Program-made: the position numbers and the translations under genes
In this document: piece by piece, positions 16,092 through 25,769 of the stretch
Layout: each line of letters begins with the position of its first letter
Numbering within the stretch: position 1 is the stretch's first letter
NCBI GenBank assembly: GCA_037140715.1
Contig: JBAXDX010000019.1
Coordinates: forward strand, 1 to 38,970
Origin: JAUZPB01 sp037140715
GTDB taxonomy: Bacteria > Bacteroidota > Ignavibacteria > Ignavibacteriales > SURF-24
Reading direction: 5' to 3'
Length of the DNA: 38,970 nucleotides
The notes under the pieces: generated by a model
The model's database searches: none
Seen by the model: only the letters and a program-made list of their open reading frames with translations
What the model was told of the DNA's origin: nothing

Positions 16092-17858
16092 ATGAAGTTT
16101 CAGACAAGGACACATACCTGTGGCAAATTAAATGAAAGCAATATTGATGAAAAAGTGGTGCTTAACGGATGGGTCGATACCAGACGCGACCTGGGCGGAG
16201 TAATATTTATTGACCTGCGTGACCGTTATGGAATAACACAGATAGTATTTGAGCCTCATTATAATTTCGAATCGCATAATCACGCCAAAGAACTGAGAAG
16301 CGAATTCGTAATATCAATAGAAGGGAAGGTTCGCCACCGCCCCGATGGCACTGAAAATTCACAATTGCCTGCCGGCTATATCGAGGTAATGGCAGATAAG
16401 CTGATTATACTCAATCATGCAAAAACTCCCCCCTTCCCAATAAAGGATGGAAACGAAACTAATGAGGACCTGAGGCTTCGATACAGATACCTTGACCTTA
16501 GACGCCCAAGCGTGCAGAAGAACTTGCTGTTGCGTCATCAAATGTATCAGATTACACGCAAATATTTCGACAGCCATAACTTCGTAGAGGTTGAGACTCC
16601 TGTATTAATGAAGAGCACTCCCGAAGGAGCACGTGACTATCTTGTCCCAAGCAGGGTTCATAAAGGTAAGTTTTATGCTCTGCCCCAGTCACCTCAGCAA
16701 TATAAACAGTTGCTTATGGTATCAGGTCTCGACAGATACTTCCAAATCGTTAAATGTTTCCGCGATGAAGATTTGAGAGCCGACCGTCAGCCTGAGTTTA
16801 CACAGATAGACGTGGAAATGTCTTTCATTGACCAGGAAGATATATTCGAAATAGTTGAAGGACTGATGAAACAATTCTTCAGAGAAGTTAAAAATTATGA
16901 ACTTCAAATCCCTGTTCCCCGCCTTACCTTTGCCGAAGCAATGGAACGCTATGGTAGCGATAAACCTGACCTGAGATTCGACCTGCCGATGGTTACACTT
17001 AACGATGTTCTGGCTGATTCATCATTCAGAGTTTATCAGGATTCAATACAGAAGGGAGGAATTGTTACTTCGATGCTTGTACCCGGCTGCGGAGAATATA
17101 CAAGGAACCAGCTGGATGTAATAACTGACTTCGTAAAGAAGCAGGGCGCGGCCGGACTCGTGTGGATCCGTGTTAAGGAAGACGGACTGGATTCCCCAAC
17201 CGTTAAATTCCTTAGCGAAGACGAGCAGAAGAATATGACAGAAAAGCTAAATGCAAAGCCGGGCGACCTGATACTTATTATTACAGGACCAAAACATAAG
17301 GCATTAAGCGTAATGGGTTTGTTAAGACTGGAAATGGCACGCCGTCTTGATTTAATTAAGCCGGATTCCGCTCCGGCTCTTTTATGGGTTACAGACTTCC
17401 CTTTGTTCGAGTGGGATCAGGATACACAGAGGTTCTATGCCATGCATCATCCCTTCACTTCTCCGCGCCTGGAAGATATCGAACTGATGAAAACTGACCC
17501 GGGGTCAGTAAAAGCCAGAGCTTATGACCTCGTCTTAAACGGAAATGAAATAGCAGGCGGAAGCATCAGAATACATAACTCAGATCTTCAGTCGCTTATG
17601 TTTAAAGTACTGGGTATAACAGATGAAGAAGCAGAGTATAAGTTTGGTTTTCTTATCAATGCCTTCAGATATGGTGCTCCTCCTCACGGAGGTATTGCCT
17701 TTGGCTTTGACCGTATGGCAATGATATTCGCAGGCGAATCCTCTATCCGCGAGGTTATTGCTTTCCCTAAAACCGCAAGTGCCGTATCGCTGATGGATGA
17801 CTCCCCTTCTACGGTAAGTGAAGAACAGTTAAAAGAACTTCATATTAAAATCAGATAA
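16092..17858 (+). CDS. aspS: Aspartyl-tRNA synthetase, bacterial type
   Basis: This 588-aa class II synthetase charges tRNA-Asp. An N-terminal OB-fold anticodon-binding domain (about 1-110) leads to the catalytic core with motif 2 (QIVKCFRDEDLRADRQPEFTQ) and motif 3 (GGIAFGFDRMAM). The inserted GAD domain (about 290-420) marks the bacterial form. I start at the ATG at 16092; a GTG at 16089 overlaps AAGGAG, and the spacing from that site to 16092 is unusually short. Whether it also charges tRNA-Asn cannot be judged here. The gene is followed at once by a strong terminator. Confidence 0.96.
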   Translation: MKFQTRTHTCGKLNESNIDEKVVLNGWVDTRRDLGGVIFIDLRDRYGITQIVFEPHYNFESHNHAKELRSEFVISIEGKVRHRPDGTENSQLPAGYIEVMADKLIILNHAKTPPFPIKDGNETNEDLRLRYRYLDLRRPSVQKNLLLRHQMYQITRKYFDSHNFVEVETPVLMKSTPEGARDYLVPSRVHKGKFYALPQSPQQYKQLLMVSGLDRYFQIVKCFRDEDLRADRQPEFTQIDVEMSFIDQEDIFEIVEGLMKQFFREVKNYELQIPVPRLTFAEAMERYGSDKPDLRFDLPMVTLNDVLADSSFRVYQDSIQKGGIVTSMLVPGCGEYTRNQLDVITDFVKKQGAAGLVWIRVKEDGLDSPTVKFLSEDEQKNMTEKLNAKPGDLILIITGPKHKALSVMGLLRLEMARRLDLIKPDSAPALLWVTDFPLFEWDQDTQRFYAMHHPFTSPRLEDIELMKTDPGSVKARAYDLVLNGNEIAGGSIRIHNSDLQSLMFKVLGITDEEAEYKFGFLINAFRYGAPPHGGIAFGFDRMAMIFAGESSIREVIAFPKTASAVSLMDDSPSTVSEEQLKELHIKIR

Positions 17859-17867
17859 ATTTCTTTT

Positions 17868-17892
17868 AAAGCGGCAGTAATGCCGCTTTTTT
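17868..17892 (+). terminator. Terminator of aspS
   Basis: AAAGCGGCA (17868-17876), loop GTAA, then TGCCGCTTT with a run of T to 17892. A perfect stem with a U-tail, 10 nt after the aspS stop codon. Confidence 0.93.
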
Positions 17893-17954
17893 ATATATTA
17901 GTGAATCCTTTCGTAAACTGCTACATCATACTTTAAACAAATTTGGAGAATCTT

Positions 17955-18167
17955 ATGAAAAAAAATGTGGGTAAATTAGATAGTTACATCAGAATAGCCA
18001 CCGGCTTAGTGCTTTTGTCAATGCTTTTTTGGATAGAAGGCAATGTTCGCTACACAGGTCTAATCGGGATTGTGCTTATTGCAACGGCTTTTATCAGATA
18101 CTGTCCTCTTTATACAGTTTTGGGAATCCGTACCATAACAAAGAAAGAGACAGAATCAGTCAGATAA
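17955..18167 (+). CDS. Small DUF2892-like inner-membrane protein
   Basis: This 70-aa protein begins MKKNVGKLDSYIRIATG. Two hydrophobic segments follow (about 14-28 and 36-50), separated by a short polar turn, then RYCPLYTVLGI. This is the pattern of the DUF2892/YgaP-type two-helix membrane domain, often found near rhodanese or sulfur-handling genes in other genomes. No such partner is adjacent here. I use the ATG at 17955 because GGAG lies 6 nt upstream; a TTG at 17943 would start before that site. Function unknown. Confidence 0.75.
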   Translation: MKKNVGKLDSYIRIATGLVLLSMLFWIEGNVRYTGLIGIVLIATAFIRYCPLYTVLGIRTITKKETESVR

Positions 18168-18640
18168 GTTAACCGGTAGCGTACAACAAATTTTCCTGAA
18201 GTAATAGTAAAAATGGATATATAATCTGTCATTTGCTTAATCCTGCTCATAATCGTTTCAGGGGAAATAGGTATGATATGAAGTGTAAATTCGTTGTACG
18301 CCCTGACCGGAGCAGAGTGCCACCGGTATGCTGACTGACTATTCTTATTTTCCCCGGTTCAGGGAACCATTTGACAATTTAACATTCTGCCTGCCTGTCG
18401 AATTCTCTGTTTAGAATCCTGGCAAAATACGTCCGCCACCGAAAACTTTCACTACCAGATTTTTCTTACCCCCTGAACTCTTAATCATACCTGCTTAATA
18501 TTTTAACCTGTGCCAAAATATTTTAATGCCTTTTATCTTAAAAATTATTATTATTATACCCTCAGATTTTAGAATAAACTGAGTGTTAATCGCAGTGATT
18601 ATGTTAGCTGAAATATTTTAATCCATACAAGGGGCTATGT
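18168..18640. other. Intergenic region with a nested inverted repeat
   Basis: No gene is visible in 473 bp. GCGTACAACAAATTT (18179-18193) is the inverse complement of 18287-18301 with one mismatch. Inside it, TTTTCCTGAA (18190-18199) pairs imperfectly with TTTCAGGGGAAA (18257-18268). The 123-bp unit could be a small non-coding element, a miniature mobile-element remnant or the 3' structure of the upstream gene. I see no target-site duplication. The rest (18302-18640) should hold the promoter of the large histidine kinase, but none is obvious. Confidence 0.55.
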
Positions 18641-21600
18641 ATGTCTAATAATTCCAATCATCCCCGGTCAAACTTTGTCTTTGATCTATTACGGATATTT
18701 CTTAAAAATAGAACTATCTGGCAACTGGAGAGAAAACGAATATGGCTGGCTTTAGCTTTACTGACAGGCGGACTGCTCATGACGCTTATGACAAGTCTCT
18801 TATTAAAAGTGGATATTGAAAAAGATGCAGAACATGAGTTTAATTTAACCTGCAACAATCTTCAGTATGAAATTGACGAAAGGTTGCATACGTATGCCCA
18901 GTTGCTTAGAAGCGGAGCAGCTTTCTTTTCGCATTCAAATGTAATTACCAAGGATGAATGGCGAAATTTTTATGAAAATCAGATAATTGGGCAGAACATC
19001 CCTGAAATTCAGAGTATTGGTTATGCAATGATAATCCCGCCAGATCAGTTAACTCTGCATGAGAAGGAAATTCAACGCAAAGGGTTCCCGCAATACTCTG
19101 TTAAACCAACAGGTAAAAGAAAAATATATACATCAATAGTATATATGGAACCATTATCAGGCAGAAACCTGCAAGCTTTGGGTTATGATATGTTTTCCGA
19201 GCCGGTTCACCGGGAAGCTATGGAAACAGCCAGAGACCGTGATATTGTCGCTTATTGTAAAGGAATTACACCTACCCGGGAGACAATGGGTATTCATGGA
19301 AACGTTATGTACATGCCTGTTTATGAGAAAGGAATGCCGCATAAAACTACTGAAGAGCGCCGGCACGCTATTAAGGGCTGGGTTTTCAGTTCTTATCAGA
19401 TAAATGATCTGATGACGGGAATTTTTGACCATTTCGAATCTTCTATAGAACATCGTATTCACCTGAAAATATTTGATAATTCTTCGTATAACCCTGATGC
19501 TCTGCTTTATGACAACGGGAAAACGCTTGATAAGCATACTCTGTCTTCTTCTATATTTTCCCTGAAAACGTCTGTTTCCTTAAACAACTGTCAATGGCAT
19601 CTGCTGTTTACACAGCATGATTCCCACACATCGAATTTAGAGTACAGTAAAATGTGGTTTACCGCGGCAGGCGTAACAGGCATCAGTATTTTATTACTTG
19701 TCATTTATCTGCTACTCATTAATACAAATATCCGTGCTTATAAACTGGCTGAGGAATTAACCAGGGACTTACGTGAGAGCGAAATCAAACATAGTTCGAT
19801 GATTTTCAATATTTCAGATGTAGTCTGCATACTTGATGCAAATGGCATATTCAAATATATCAGCCCTAATATTGAGAAATGGTTCGGATGGCAGTCGCAA
19901 AACCTTACAGGTACAGATGCCTGGTTAACTATTCATCCGGACGATCTGGATAGTCTTCAGAAAGAATTCTTTTCTCTTCTTGAAAAGGATAACTCAACAA
20001 AAACTGTGGAGTGCAGGTTAAAATGTAAAGACGGAAATTATAAGCCTGTACGTCTTACGGGTGTCAACCTTATAAATAACCCTGTAATTAATGGCGTGTT
20101 ATTGAATTATCACGACATCACCGAACGCAGACAGGCTGAAGAAACCAGCACCGCCTTAGCTCTGCGCAACCAGATACTGTTGCAGACCGCAAGCGATGGC
20201 ATTCACATTCTTGACGGAAATGGCAATGTCGCGGAAGTCAATCCCGTTTTCTGCAGAATGCTCGGTTATTCCCGTGAAGAATTACTGAAACTCAACGTTG
20301 CCGACTGGGACGTGGGATTTCCCGCTGATGAACTGATCCCGCGTATAAAAAAACTATTGGAAAGCTTTAGTGAAGACTCCTCTGACAGCCTGTCCCGGAT
20401 GATTGCAACACGGCATCGTCGCAAGGACGGCTCATTTTACTTTGCCGAGATTAACTATTCTGCAATTACGCTGGAGAACAGACAATATCTTTATTCTTCC
20501 ACCCGCGATATTACCGAGCGCATACAGTCGGCGGAAGCTTTGCGTCTGCGCGAGTCATATCTGTCAACCATTATAGAAAACCAGCCCGGTATGTTATGGC
20601 TGAAAGATCTGAACGGCAGATATCTTGTGGTAAACAGTAAATTTTCAGATTTTTATGGTTTTCCAACCCCCGACCCGCTTATCGGTAAAACTGATTATAC
20701 TATATCTTCATGGGAACTGGCAGAAAAATGTTATGCGGAGGATATCAGGGTTATAGAAAAGAAAAAAATAATCGTAACTGAGGAACGGATTTCAGATAAC
20801 GATGGGATTAAATGGCGCGAGACTTTCAAAGCTCCTATTATTGGCGGTCAGGGAATAGTAATGGGTACAATGGGATATTCTGTTGATATCACCGAACGAA
20901 AACAGGCGGAAGAAATTCTGAAAAAGAGTATTCAAAGGCTTGAGCTTGCCATGAATACAGCTGATATGGCATGGTGGGAAATGGAACTGCCTTCCGGCAG
21001 TATTACTTTCGGAAAACGGAAAGCCGAAATGCTTGGCTTCCCTCCTGAAAGGTTTAAGTATTATAAGGATTTTACTGATCTGGTACATCCCGATGATTAT
21101 GAACGCATTATGGAGATAATGCGCAGACATATACAGGGAACATTAAACAGATATGAAACTGAATATCGGATTTTAACCAAAGATAATAAGTACAAGTGGT
21201 TTTATGACATCGGGTCTGTTGTGGAAGGCGACTCAAAGGAAATGCCCGTGAAAATTACCGGACTTGTTCTTGACATTACAGACCGGAAAACAACCGAGCT
21301 TGAGCTTCTGAAACTTAATGAAAAACTGCGAATATCGAAGATACTTATTGAAGAAAATCTGATACAGGAACATTCGCTCGTGGAGAAACTAACCAGTACT
21401 CAAAAAACACTTGAAAAAATAAATTCAGAGAAGGATAAACTTTTCTCCATTATCGCACATGATTTGAAAAGCCCTTTCCAGGGACTGCTTGGAGTAGCAA
21501 AATCAATGGCTGAGGATATTAATAGTTTTTCCCAGGATGAATTATCCGAGGTAAGCCAGATGATGTACGACACTACCAAAAATCTCTTTACGCTGTTAAA

Positions 21601-22129
21601 TAATTTACTGGAATGGGCACGTATGCAGCGGGGCATAATAAGCTTTGAGCCGGTAGAACTGGTTTTATCTGAAATAGTTTCCTGGAATATTGATTTAATA
21701 AGTAAACGCGGGGAACAGAAAGGAATTGAGCTGATTAATGAAACTGACCAGTACCGGACTGTTCACGCAGATGAAGCTATGCTTAATTCTGTTTTGCGCA
21801 ATCTTTTGTCAAATGCTGTAAAGTTTACTAAGCATGGGGGCAAAGTAATAGTCAGGGCAACAGAAGCAGAAAATAATATGATGGAAATATCAGTAACCGA
21901 CAGCGGTATAGGAATACCGGAATATTTATTTGAAAAGTTATTTAAGATGGATGAAAAAACAGGACGTAAAGGAACAGATGATGAACCAAGCACCGGCTTA
22001 GGTTTATTGCTCTGCAAAGAGTTTGTTGAAAAGCATGGCGGTAAAATCCGGGCAGAAAGTAAGAAGGACAAGGGAACTACTTTTTATTTTACGATCCCGG
22101 CAACGAAGCAAAGTTACCCTGCAGTATAG
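18641..22129 (+). CDS. Membrane histidine kinase with CHASE and four PAS domains
   Basis: This 1162-aa sensor kinase has two membrane helices (about 33-55 and 338-361). They flank a periplasmic CHASE domain (about 75-290, with the family-typical IQSIGYAMII and VYMEPLSGRN). Four cytoplasmic PAS domains follow, at about 380-495, 505-630, 632-757 and 765-885, most ending in a DITER-type PAC motif. A coiled linker leads to the H-box, His940 in SIIAHDLKSPF, and the ATPase domain (N-box LLSNAVKFT, DSGIGIP, STGLGLLLC). There is no receiver domain and no adjacent response regulator, so it is an orphan kinase here. CHASE domains bind small extracellular ligands, identity unknown. It starts after AAGGGGC. 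Confidence 0.93.
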   Translation: MSNNSNHPRSNFVFDLLRIFLKNRTIWQLERKRIWLALALLTGGLLMTLMTSLLLKVDIEKDAEHEFNLTCNNLQYEIDERLHTYAQLLRSGAAFFSHSNVITKDEWRNFYENQIIGQNIPEIQSIGYAMIIPPDQLTLHEKEIQRKGFPQYSVKPTGKRKIYTSIVYMEPLSGRNLQALGYDMFSEPVHREAMETARDRDIVAYCKGITPTRETMGIHGNVMYMPVYEKGMPHKTTEERRHAIKGWVFSSYQINDLMTGIFDHFESSIEHRIHLKIFDNSSYNPDALLYDNGKTLDKHTLSSSIFSLKTSVSLNNCQWHLLFTQHDSHTSNLEYSKMWFTAAGVTGISILLLVIYLLLINTNIRAYKLAEELTRDLRESEIKHSSMIFNISDVVCILDANGIFKYISPNIEKWFGWQSQNLTGTDAWLTIHPDDLDSLQKEFFSLLEKDNSTKTVECRLKCKDGNYKPVRLTGVNLINNPVINGVLLNYHDITERRQAEETSTALALRNQILLQTASDGIHILDGNGNVAEVNPVFCRMLGYSREELLKLNVADWDVGFPADELIPRIKKLLESFSEDSSDSLSRMIATRHRRKDGSFYFAEINYSAITLENRQYLYSSTRDITERIQSAEALRLRESYLSTIIENQPGMLWLKDLNGRYLVVNSKFSDFYGFPTPDPLIGKTDYTISSWELAEKCYAEDIRVIEKKKIIVTEERISDNDGIKWRETFKAPIIGGQGIVMGTMGYSVDITERKQAEEILKKSIQRLELAMNTADMAWWEMELPSGSITFGKRKAEMLGFPPERFKYYKDFTDLVHPDDYERIMEIMRRHIQGTLNRYETEYRILTKDNKYKWFYDIGSVVEGDSKEMPVKITGLVLDITDRKTTELELLKLNEKLRISKILIEENLIQEHSLVEKLTSTQKTLEKINSEKDKLFSIIAHDLKSPFQGLLGVAKSMAEDINSFSQDELSEVSQMMYDTTKNLFTLLNNLLEWARMQRGIISFEPVELVLSEIVSWNIDLISKRGEQKGIELINETDQYRTVHADEAMLNSVLRNLLSNAVKFTKHGGKVIVRATEAENNMMEISVTDSGIGIPEYLFEKLFKMDEKTGRKGTDDEPSTGLGLLLCKEFVEKHGGKIRAESKKDKGTTFYFTIPATKQSYPAV

Positions 22130-22191
22130 GGGACAATAAATTTCTATCTTATTCATAATCATGACACAATACCAGCTTCCCCTGACTTAAC

Positions 22192-22254
22192 GCCGGAAGT
22201 GTAACTATTTTTGTGCAGATGAATTGTAAAAATATTATCTGAATGTCTTCCGGC
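22192..22254 (+). repeat. Inverted repeat downstream of the kinase gene
   Basis: GCCGGAAG (22192-22199) and CTTCCGGC (22247-22254) are perfect complements around a 47-nt spacer, about 60 bp after the kinase stop. The long spacer and the absence of a T-run make a terminator doubtful. Confidence 0.45.
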
Positions 22255-22329
22255 AAATATTTTCGCCATTCATTTGCACGAAATTCTCTTTACACTCCCT
22301 TTTTTAAGACTCCCTGCACTCTATTTAAA

Positions 22330-22360
22330 TTGCTTTTACCCCCTCTTCTTTCTAATTTTG
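22330..22360 (+). promoter_or_regulatory. Candidate Bacteroidetes-type promoter of eno
   Basis: TTG at 22330-22332 and TAATTTTG at 22353-22360 are separated by 20 bp. This matches the -33 TTG / -7 TAnnTTTG promoter pattern described for Bacteroidetes, and the predicted leader is about 30 nt before the eno ATG. Motif match only. Confidence 0.45.
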
Positions 22361-22399
22361 TAATACAATTTCTAAAAAAATATTCACAGGAGAAAACTA

Positions 22400-23692
22400 A
22401 TGACAACTATTGTCGATATTATCGGAAGAGAAATACTTGACTCAAGAGGAAATCCTACTCTTGAAGTAGAAGTAGAACTTGAAAACGGAATAATCGGTAG
22501 AGCAGCAGTACCAAGTGGCGCTTCTACCGGCGAACATGAAGCGGTTGAACTGCGCGATGGCGACAAATCACGTTATATGGGTAGAGGCGTGCTTAAAGCT
22601 GTTGCAAATGTTAACGATAAGATTGCTGATGAACTGATTGAGTTCAATGCTCTCGATCAGGTTGGTATTGACCAGTTCTTAATTGACCTCGATGGCACTC
22701 CAAATAAAGCAGTTCTCGGAGCGAATGCTATATTAGGTGTTTCAATGGCTGTTTGTAATGCTGCCGCTGCGGCTTTGGGACTTCCGTTATACAGATATAT
22801 AGGAGGCGTTAACGCCCGTACTCTGCCTGTTCCAATGATGAACATACTTAACGGCGGAAAACATGCTGATAACAATGTCGATTTCCAGGAATTTATGATC
22901 ATGCCTGTCGGTGCTCCTACATTTGCCGAAGCTCTCAGAATGGGTACAGAAACTTTCCACTCCCTTAAATCAGTATTAAATAAAAAAGGCTACAATACAT
23001 CCGTTGGCGATGAAGGTGGCTTTGCTCCTAACCTTAAATCAAACGATGAAGCTCTGGAAGTAATTCTTGAAGCTATCGAAAAAGCCGGTTATAAGCCTGG
23101 TGTGGATATCTGTCTTGCTCTTGACGTAGCTTCAAGCGAAATGTATCTGAAAGATAAGAAGGCTTACCAGTTCTTCAAATCAGATAAATCAGAAAGATCA
23201 TCAGAACAGATGGTTGATTTCTATGCAAACTGGGCTGACCAGTACCCGATTATCTCGATTGAAGATGGTCTTGATGAAAATGACTGGGACGGCTGGAAAC
23301 TTCTGACAGAAAAATTAGGCAGTAAGATTCAGTTGGTCGGCGATGATTTATTCGTAACTAACACAGAAAGACTCGCTACGGGAATTAAAAAAGGCATTGC
23401 CAATTCAATTCTTATTAAGGTAAACCAAATCGGTACAATTACTGAAACTCTTGACGCTATTGAAATGGCAAAGAAAGCCGGCTATACTACTGTAATCAGC
23501 CACCGTTCAGGTGAAACTGAAGATACTACTATTGCTGACCTTGCAGTTGCTACAAACGCCGGGCAGATTAAAACCGGTTCAGCCAGCAGAACTGACAGAA
23601 TCGCAAAATACAATCAGCTCCTTAGAATCGAAGAAGACCTCGATACTACTGCGCTTTTCCCCGGATTGTCCGCAATTAATTACAAAGCTTAA
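22400..23692 (+). CDS. eno: Enolase
   Basis: This 430-aa enolase interconverts 2-phosphoglycerate and phosphoenolpyruvate in glycolysis and gluconeogenesis. Diagnostic blocks are present: SGASTGEHEA (substrate loop), NILNGGKHADNNVDFQEFM, SVGDEGGFAPN, SIEDGLDENDW with QLVGDDLFVTN (metal ligands), and the signature ILIKVNQIGT followed by SHRSGETEDT. Length is typical. AGGAG lies 7 nt before the ATG. The gene has its own promoter candidate and a strong terminator, so it is probably monocistronic. Confidence 0.98.
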   Translation: MTTIVDIIGREILDSRGNPTLEVEVELENGIIGRAAVPSGASTGEHEAVELRDGDKSRYMGRGVLKAVANVNDKIADELIEFNALDQVGIDQFLIDLDGTPNKAVLGANAILGVSMAVCNAAAAALGLPLYRYIGGVNARTLPVPMMNILNGGKHADNNVDFQEFMIMPVGAPTFAEALRMGTETFHSLKSVLNKKGYNTSVGDEGGFAPNLKSNDEALEVILEAIEKAGYKPGVDICLALDVASSEMYLKDKKAYQFFKSDKSERSSEQMVDFYANWADQYPIISIEDGLDENDWDGWKLLTEKLGSKIQLVGDDLFVTNTERLATGIKKGIANSILIKVNQIGTITETLDAIEMAKKAGYTTVISHRSGETEDTTIADLAVATNAGQIKTGSASRTDRIAKYNQLLRIEEDLDTTALFPGLSAINYKA

Positions 23693-23723
23693 TTAATAGT
23701 TTTAATAGCTGATACAAAAAAAA

Positions 23724-23751
23724 AGCGCCTGACACAATCAGGCGCTTTTTT
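23724..23751 (+). terminator. Terminator of eno
   Basis: AGCGCCTGA (23724-23732), loop CACAA, TCAGGCGCT (23738-23746), then T-run to 23751. The 9-bp stem is perfect. The A-run upstream suggests it may also act on the minus strand. Confidence 0.93.
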
Positions 23752-23869
23752 GTTTCTTTATTATATTTCAATCTTTTGTCTGATTAATTCACTATTAAAA
23801 CGTTAACCTGATCATTATAAGAAAGGTTTTCTCATCAATGAACTTACCCGATAAGTCAGAAGGATTTTA

Positions 23870-24763
23870 ATGCCATACCCGGGAGAACTAAGCGCACTCG
23901 TTACGGCGGTACTTTGGTCGTTTACATCAATATGTTTCGCCGAAGCTTCCATCAGAGCAGGAACTCTTCAGGTAAATATAACCCGCCTGCTATTGGCTGT
24001 TCTTTTTCTTTTCATTACTATCGCAATAATGAAATCCCCGCTGTTACTTTCTTCTTCTCAAATTGTCAACCTCTCATTAAGCGGTATTATCGGACTGGTT
24101 TTCGGGGACACCTATTTATTCCGCGCTTATCAGAATATAGGAGCAAGATTAAGCCACCTTATAATGGCGCTCTCGCCTGCTATGACTGTAATACTGGCTT
24201 TTATTTTTCTCGGTGAAAAATTTTCATTATTGGGAACAATAGGAATATTTGTAACACTCTCAGGAATTGCATTCGTGGCATTTGAGAAAAATGAACACCC
24301 GGACTCAAAATATAAGATCAACAAAAAAAACGGAATAATATACGGACTGTTAGGCGCTTTAGGTCAGGCAGGGGGTCTCATATTTGCAAAAAAAGCTTTT
24401 CAGGAAGGAGACATAAATGCCTTCGTTGCCACATTCATCAGGATTTTGGCATCTATAATTATTATACTGCCAGCCGGACTGATAATGAAACGCTATAAAA
24501 ACCCGCTTAAAATATTCACCAGAGAGAAGAAAGCATTTGTTTATACGGTTGCCGGTTCGTTTATGGGTCCGTTCCTCGGTATAACATTCAGCCTTATAGC
24601 CGTACAATATACGAAGGTGGGTATTGCCGCAACGATAATGTCCACTTCCCCAATATTAATGCTTCCAATAATCAGAATTATGTATAAGGAAAAGCTCTCA
24701 TTTGGATCAATTATCGGGGCTTTTATTGCTGTGGCCGGAGTTGCGATTCTTTTCGGGAACTGA
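23870..24763 (+). CDS. EamA/DMT-family membrane transporter
   Basis: This 297-aa inner-membrane protein has about ten hydrophobic helices arranged as two related EamA halves. The first half starts PGELSALVTAVLWS and the second NGIIYGLLGALGQAGG. VLAFIFLGEKFS closes the first half and IMYKEKLSFGSIIGAFIAVAGV the second, both characteristic of the drug/metabolite transporter superfamily. Members usually export amino acids or metabolites. The substrate is not predictable. It appears to stand alone, and AAGGA lies before the ATG. Confidence 0.9.
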   Translation: MPYPGELSALVTAVLWSFTSICFAEASIRAGTLQVNITRLLLAVLFLFITIAIMKSPLLLSSSQIVNLSLSGIIGLVFGDTYLFRAYQNIGARLSHLIMALSPAMTVILAFIFLGEKFSLLGTIGIFVTLSGIAFVAFEKNEHPDSKYKINKKNGIIYGLLGALGQAGGLIFAKKAFQEGDINAFVATFIRILASIIIILPAGLIMKRYKNPLKIFTREKKAFVYTVAGSFMGPFLGITFSLIAVQYTKVGIAATIMSTSPILMLPIIRIMYKEKLSFGSIIGAFIAVAGVAILFGN

Positions 24764-24870
24764 CAGATAATACATAGCTTCTGGTTTCTCATTAAACGCT
24801 TTTTAATATTAAATATCAGCTTGCTGAATATCTGTGCCTGCGTATGTTTGCCATTGCAAATATAATTTGT

Positions 24871-24899
24871 TTGACATTTGCCTAATTTTTTAATATAAT
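24871..24899 (+). promoter_or_regulatory. Full-consensus sigma70-type promoter
   Basis: TTGACA (24871-24876), a 17-bp spacer and TATAAT (24894-24899) match the housekeeping consensus at every position. The start of transcription should fall near 24906, giving a leader of about 120 nt before the TorF-like gene at 25029. No other promoter I looked at in this window matches as well. Confidence 0.75.
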
Positions 24900-24921
24900 T
24901 GTAACCGTTAACCTTATTAAT

Positions 24922-24996
24922 TTAGTCCGTGCCATAGTTTCCCATTATAAAACATTCTGTTGGGAAACAAAAACTGACCGGATTAAGCTTTTTTTT
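24922..24996 (+). promoter_or_regulatory. Structured mRNA leader with terminator-like end
   Basis: An outer stem TTAGTCCG (24922-24929) / CGGATTAA (24979-24986, one G-U pair) encloses a perfect inner stem GTTTCCCA (24937-24944) / TGGGAAAC (24961-24968). GC and eight T residues (24989-24996) follow at once. The whole lies between the consensus promoter and the porin gene, with the AGGAG site further downstream. It could be an attenuator or an unclassified cis-regulatory RNA, or just a stable leader. I do not recognise a known riboswitch consensus. Confidence 0.5.
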
Positions 24997-25028
24997 CAAT
25001 ATCATCATAATTTCATAGGAGAACAGAG

Positions 25029-25757
25029 ATGAAAAAAGTACTTTCAATTTTATTCATTGTTTTTGTCGCTAACATCAGTTCATTCGGACAGATTAAACTT
25101 GGCGCAGATATTTACAGCCGTTACTTATGGAGAGGCCTCGATTTAGGTAACTCGCCTTCTTTCCAGCCTTCGGTTACTTATTCAACCGGCGGGCTTTCTG
25201 TCGGACTCTGGGGCGCTTATGCTTTAAGCGAAACTACAGATCCGAATGGCAGTAAATCAACTTATACCGAAAATGATATCTGGGCTTCTTATGGCTATTC
25301 TACCGAGAAAGCCGGAGCTGTTACTGTTACTTTTACTGATTATTATACCCCCTATTTAGATATTCCTTTTGGACACTTTAAGCCAGTATCAGGTGCCAAG
25401 GCAGCTACGGCAGCGCATACTATTGAAGGCGGACTTAGCTATACCGGCCCCGAACAATGCCCGGTTTCCCTGAGTGTTTACTCTAATTTATCCAATGACC
25501 CTGATAATTCTATATATATTCAGGCATCCTATCCATTTGTAATTTCGGAGACATCTTTATCAGTTATCGCAGGATTTGTAACTGACAAAAGTGCTTATTA
25601 CGTTACTGAAAAAGCAGGGTTTGTTAATATTGGCTTTAATGTTGCAAAATCTATTGCAATTACCGACAAATTCCAGTTGCCTATTAATGTTACTTATACG
25701 AATAATCCCTCACTCGACCAAAGTCATCTTGCATTTGGTCTGAGCCTTGTTTTTTAA
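25029..25757 (+). CDS. Gcw_chp/TorF-like outer-membrane beta-barrel protein
   Basis: This 242-aa exported protein has a signal peptide (MKKVLSILFIVFVANISSFGQ). Alternating beta-strands follow, and the protein ends in an aromatic (LSLVF), as outer-membrane barrels do. The opening of the mature part, DIYSRYLWRGLDLG with SFQPSVTYS and LSVGLWGAYA, is the signature of the Gcw_chp/TorF family of putative porins. The solute is unknown. A perfect-consensus promoter and a structured leader precede it, suggesting strong and possibly regulated expression. AGGAG lies 6 nt before the ATG. It is followed by a hairpin terminator and converges with the thioredoxin-like gene. Confidence 0.8.
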   Translation: MKKVLSILFIVFVANISSFGQIKLGADIYSRYLWRGLDLGNSPSFQPSVTYSTGGLSVGLWGAYALSETTDPNGSKSTYTENDIWASYGYSTEKAGAVTVTFTDYYTPYLDIPFGHFKPVSGAKAATAAHTIEGGLSYTGPEQCPVSLSVYSNLSNDPDNSIYIQASYPFVISETSLSVIAGFVTDKSAYYVTEKAGFVNIGFNVAKSIAITDKFQLPINVTYTNNPSLDQSHLAFGLSLVF

Positions 25758-25769
25758 TCCGGTTCTTAG

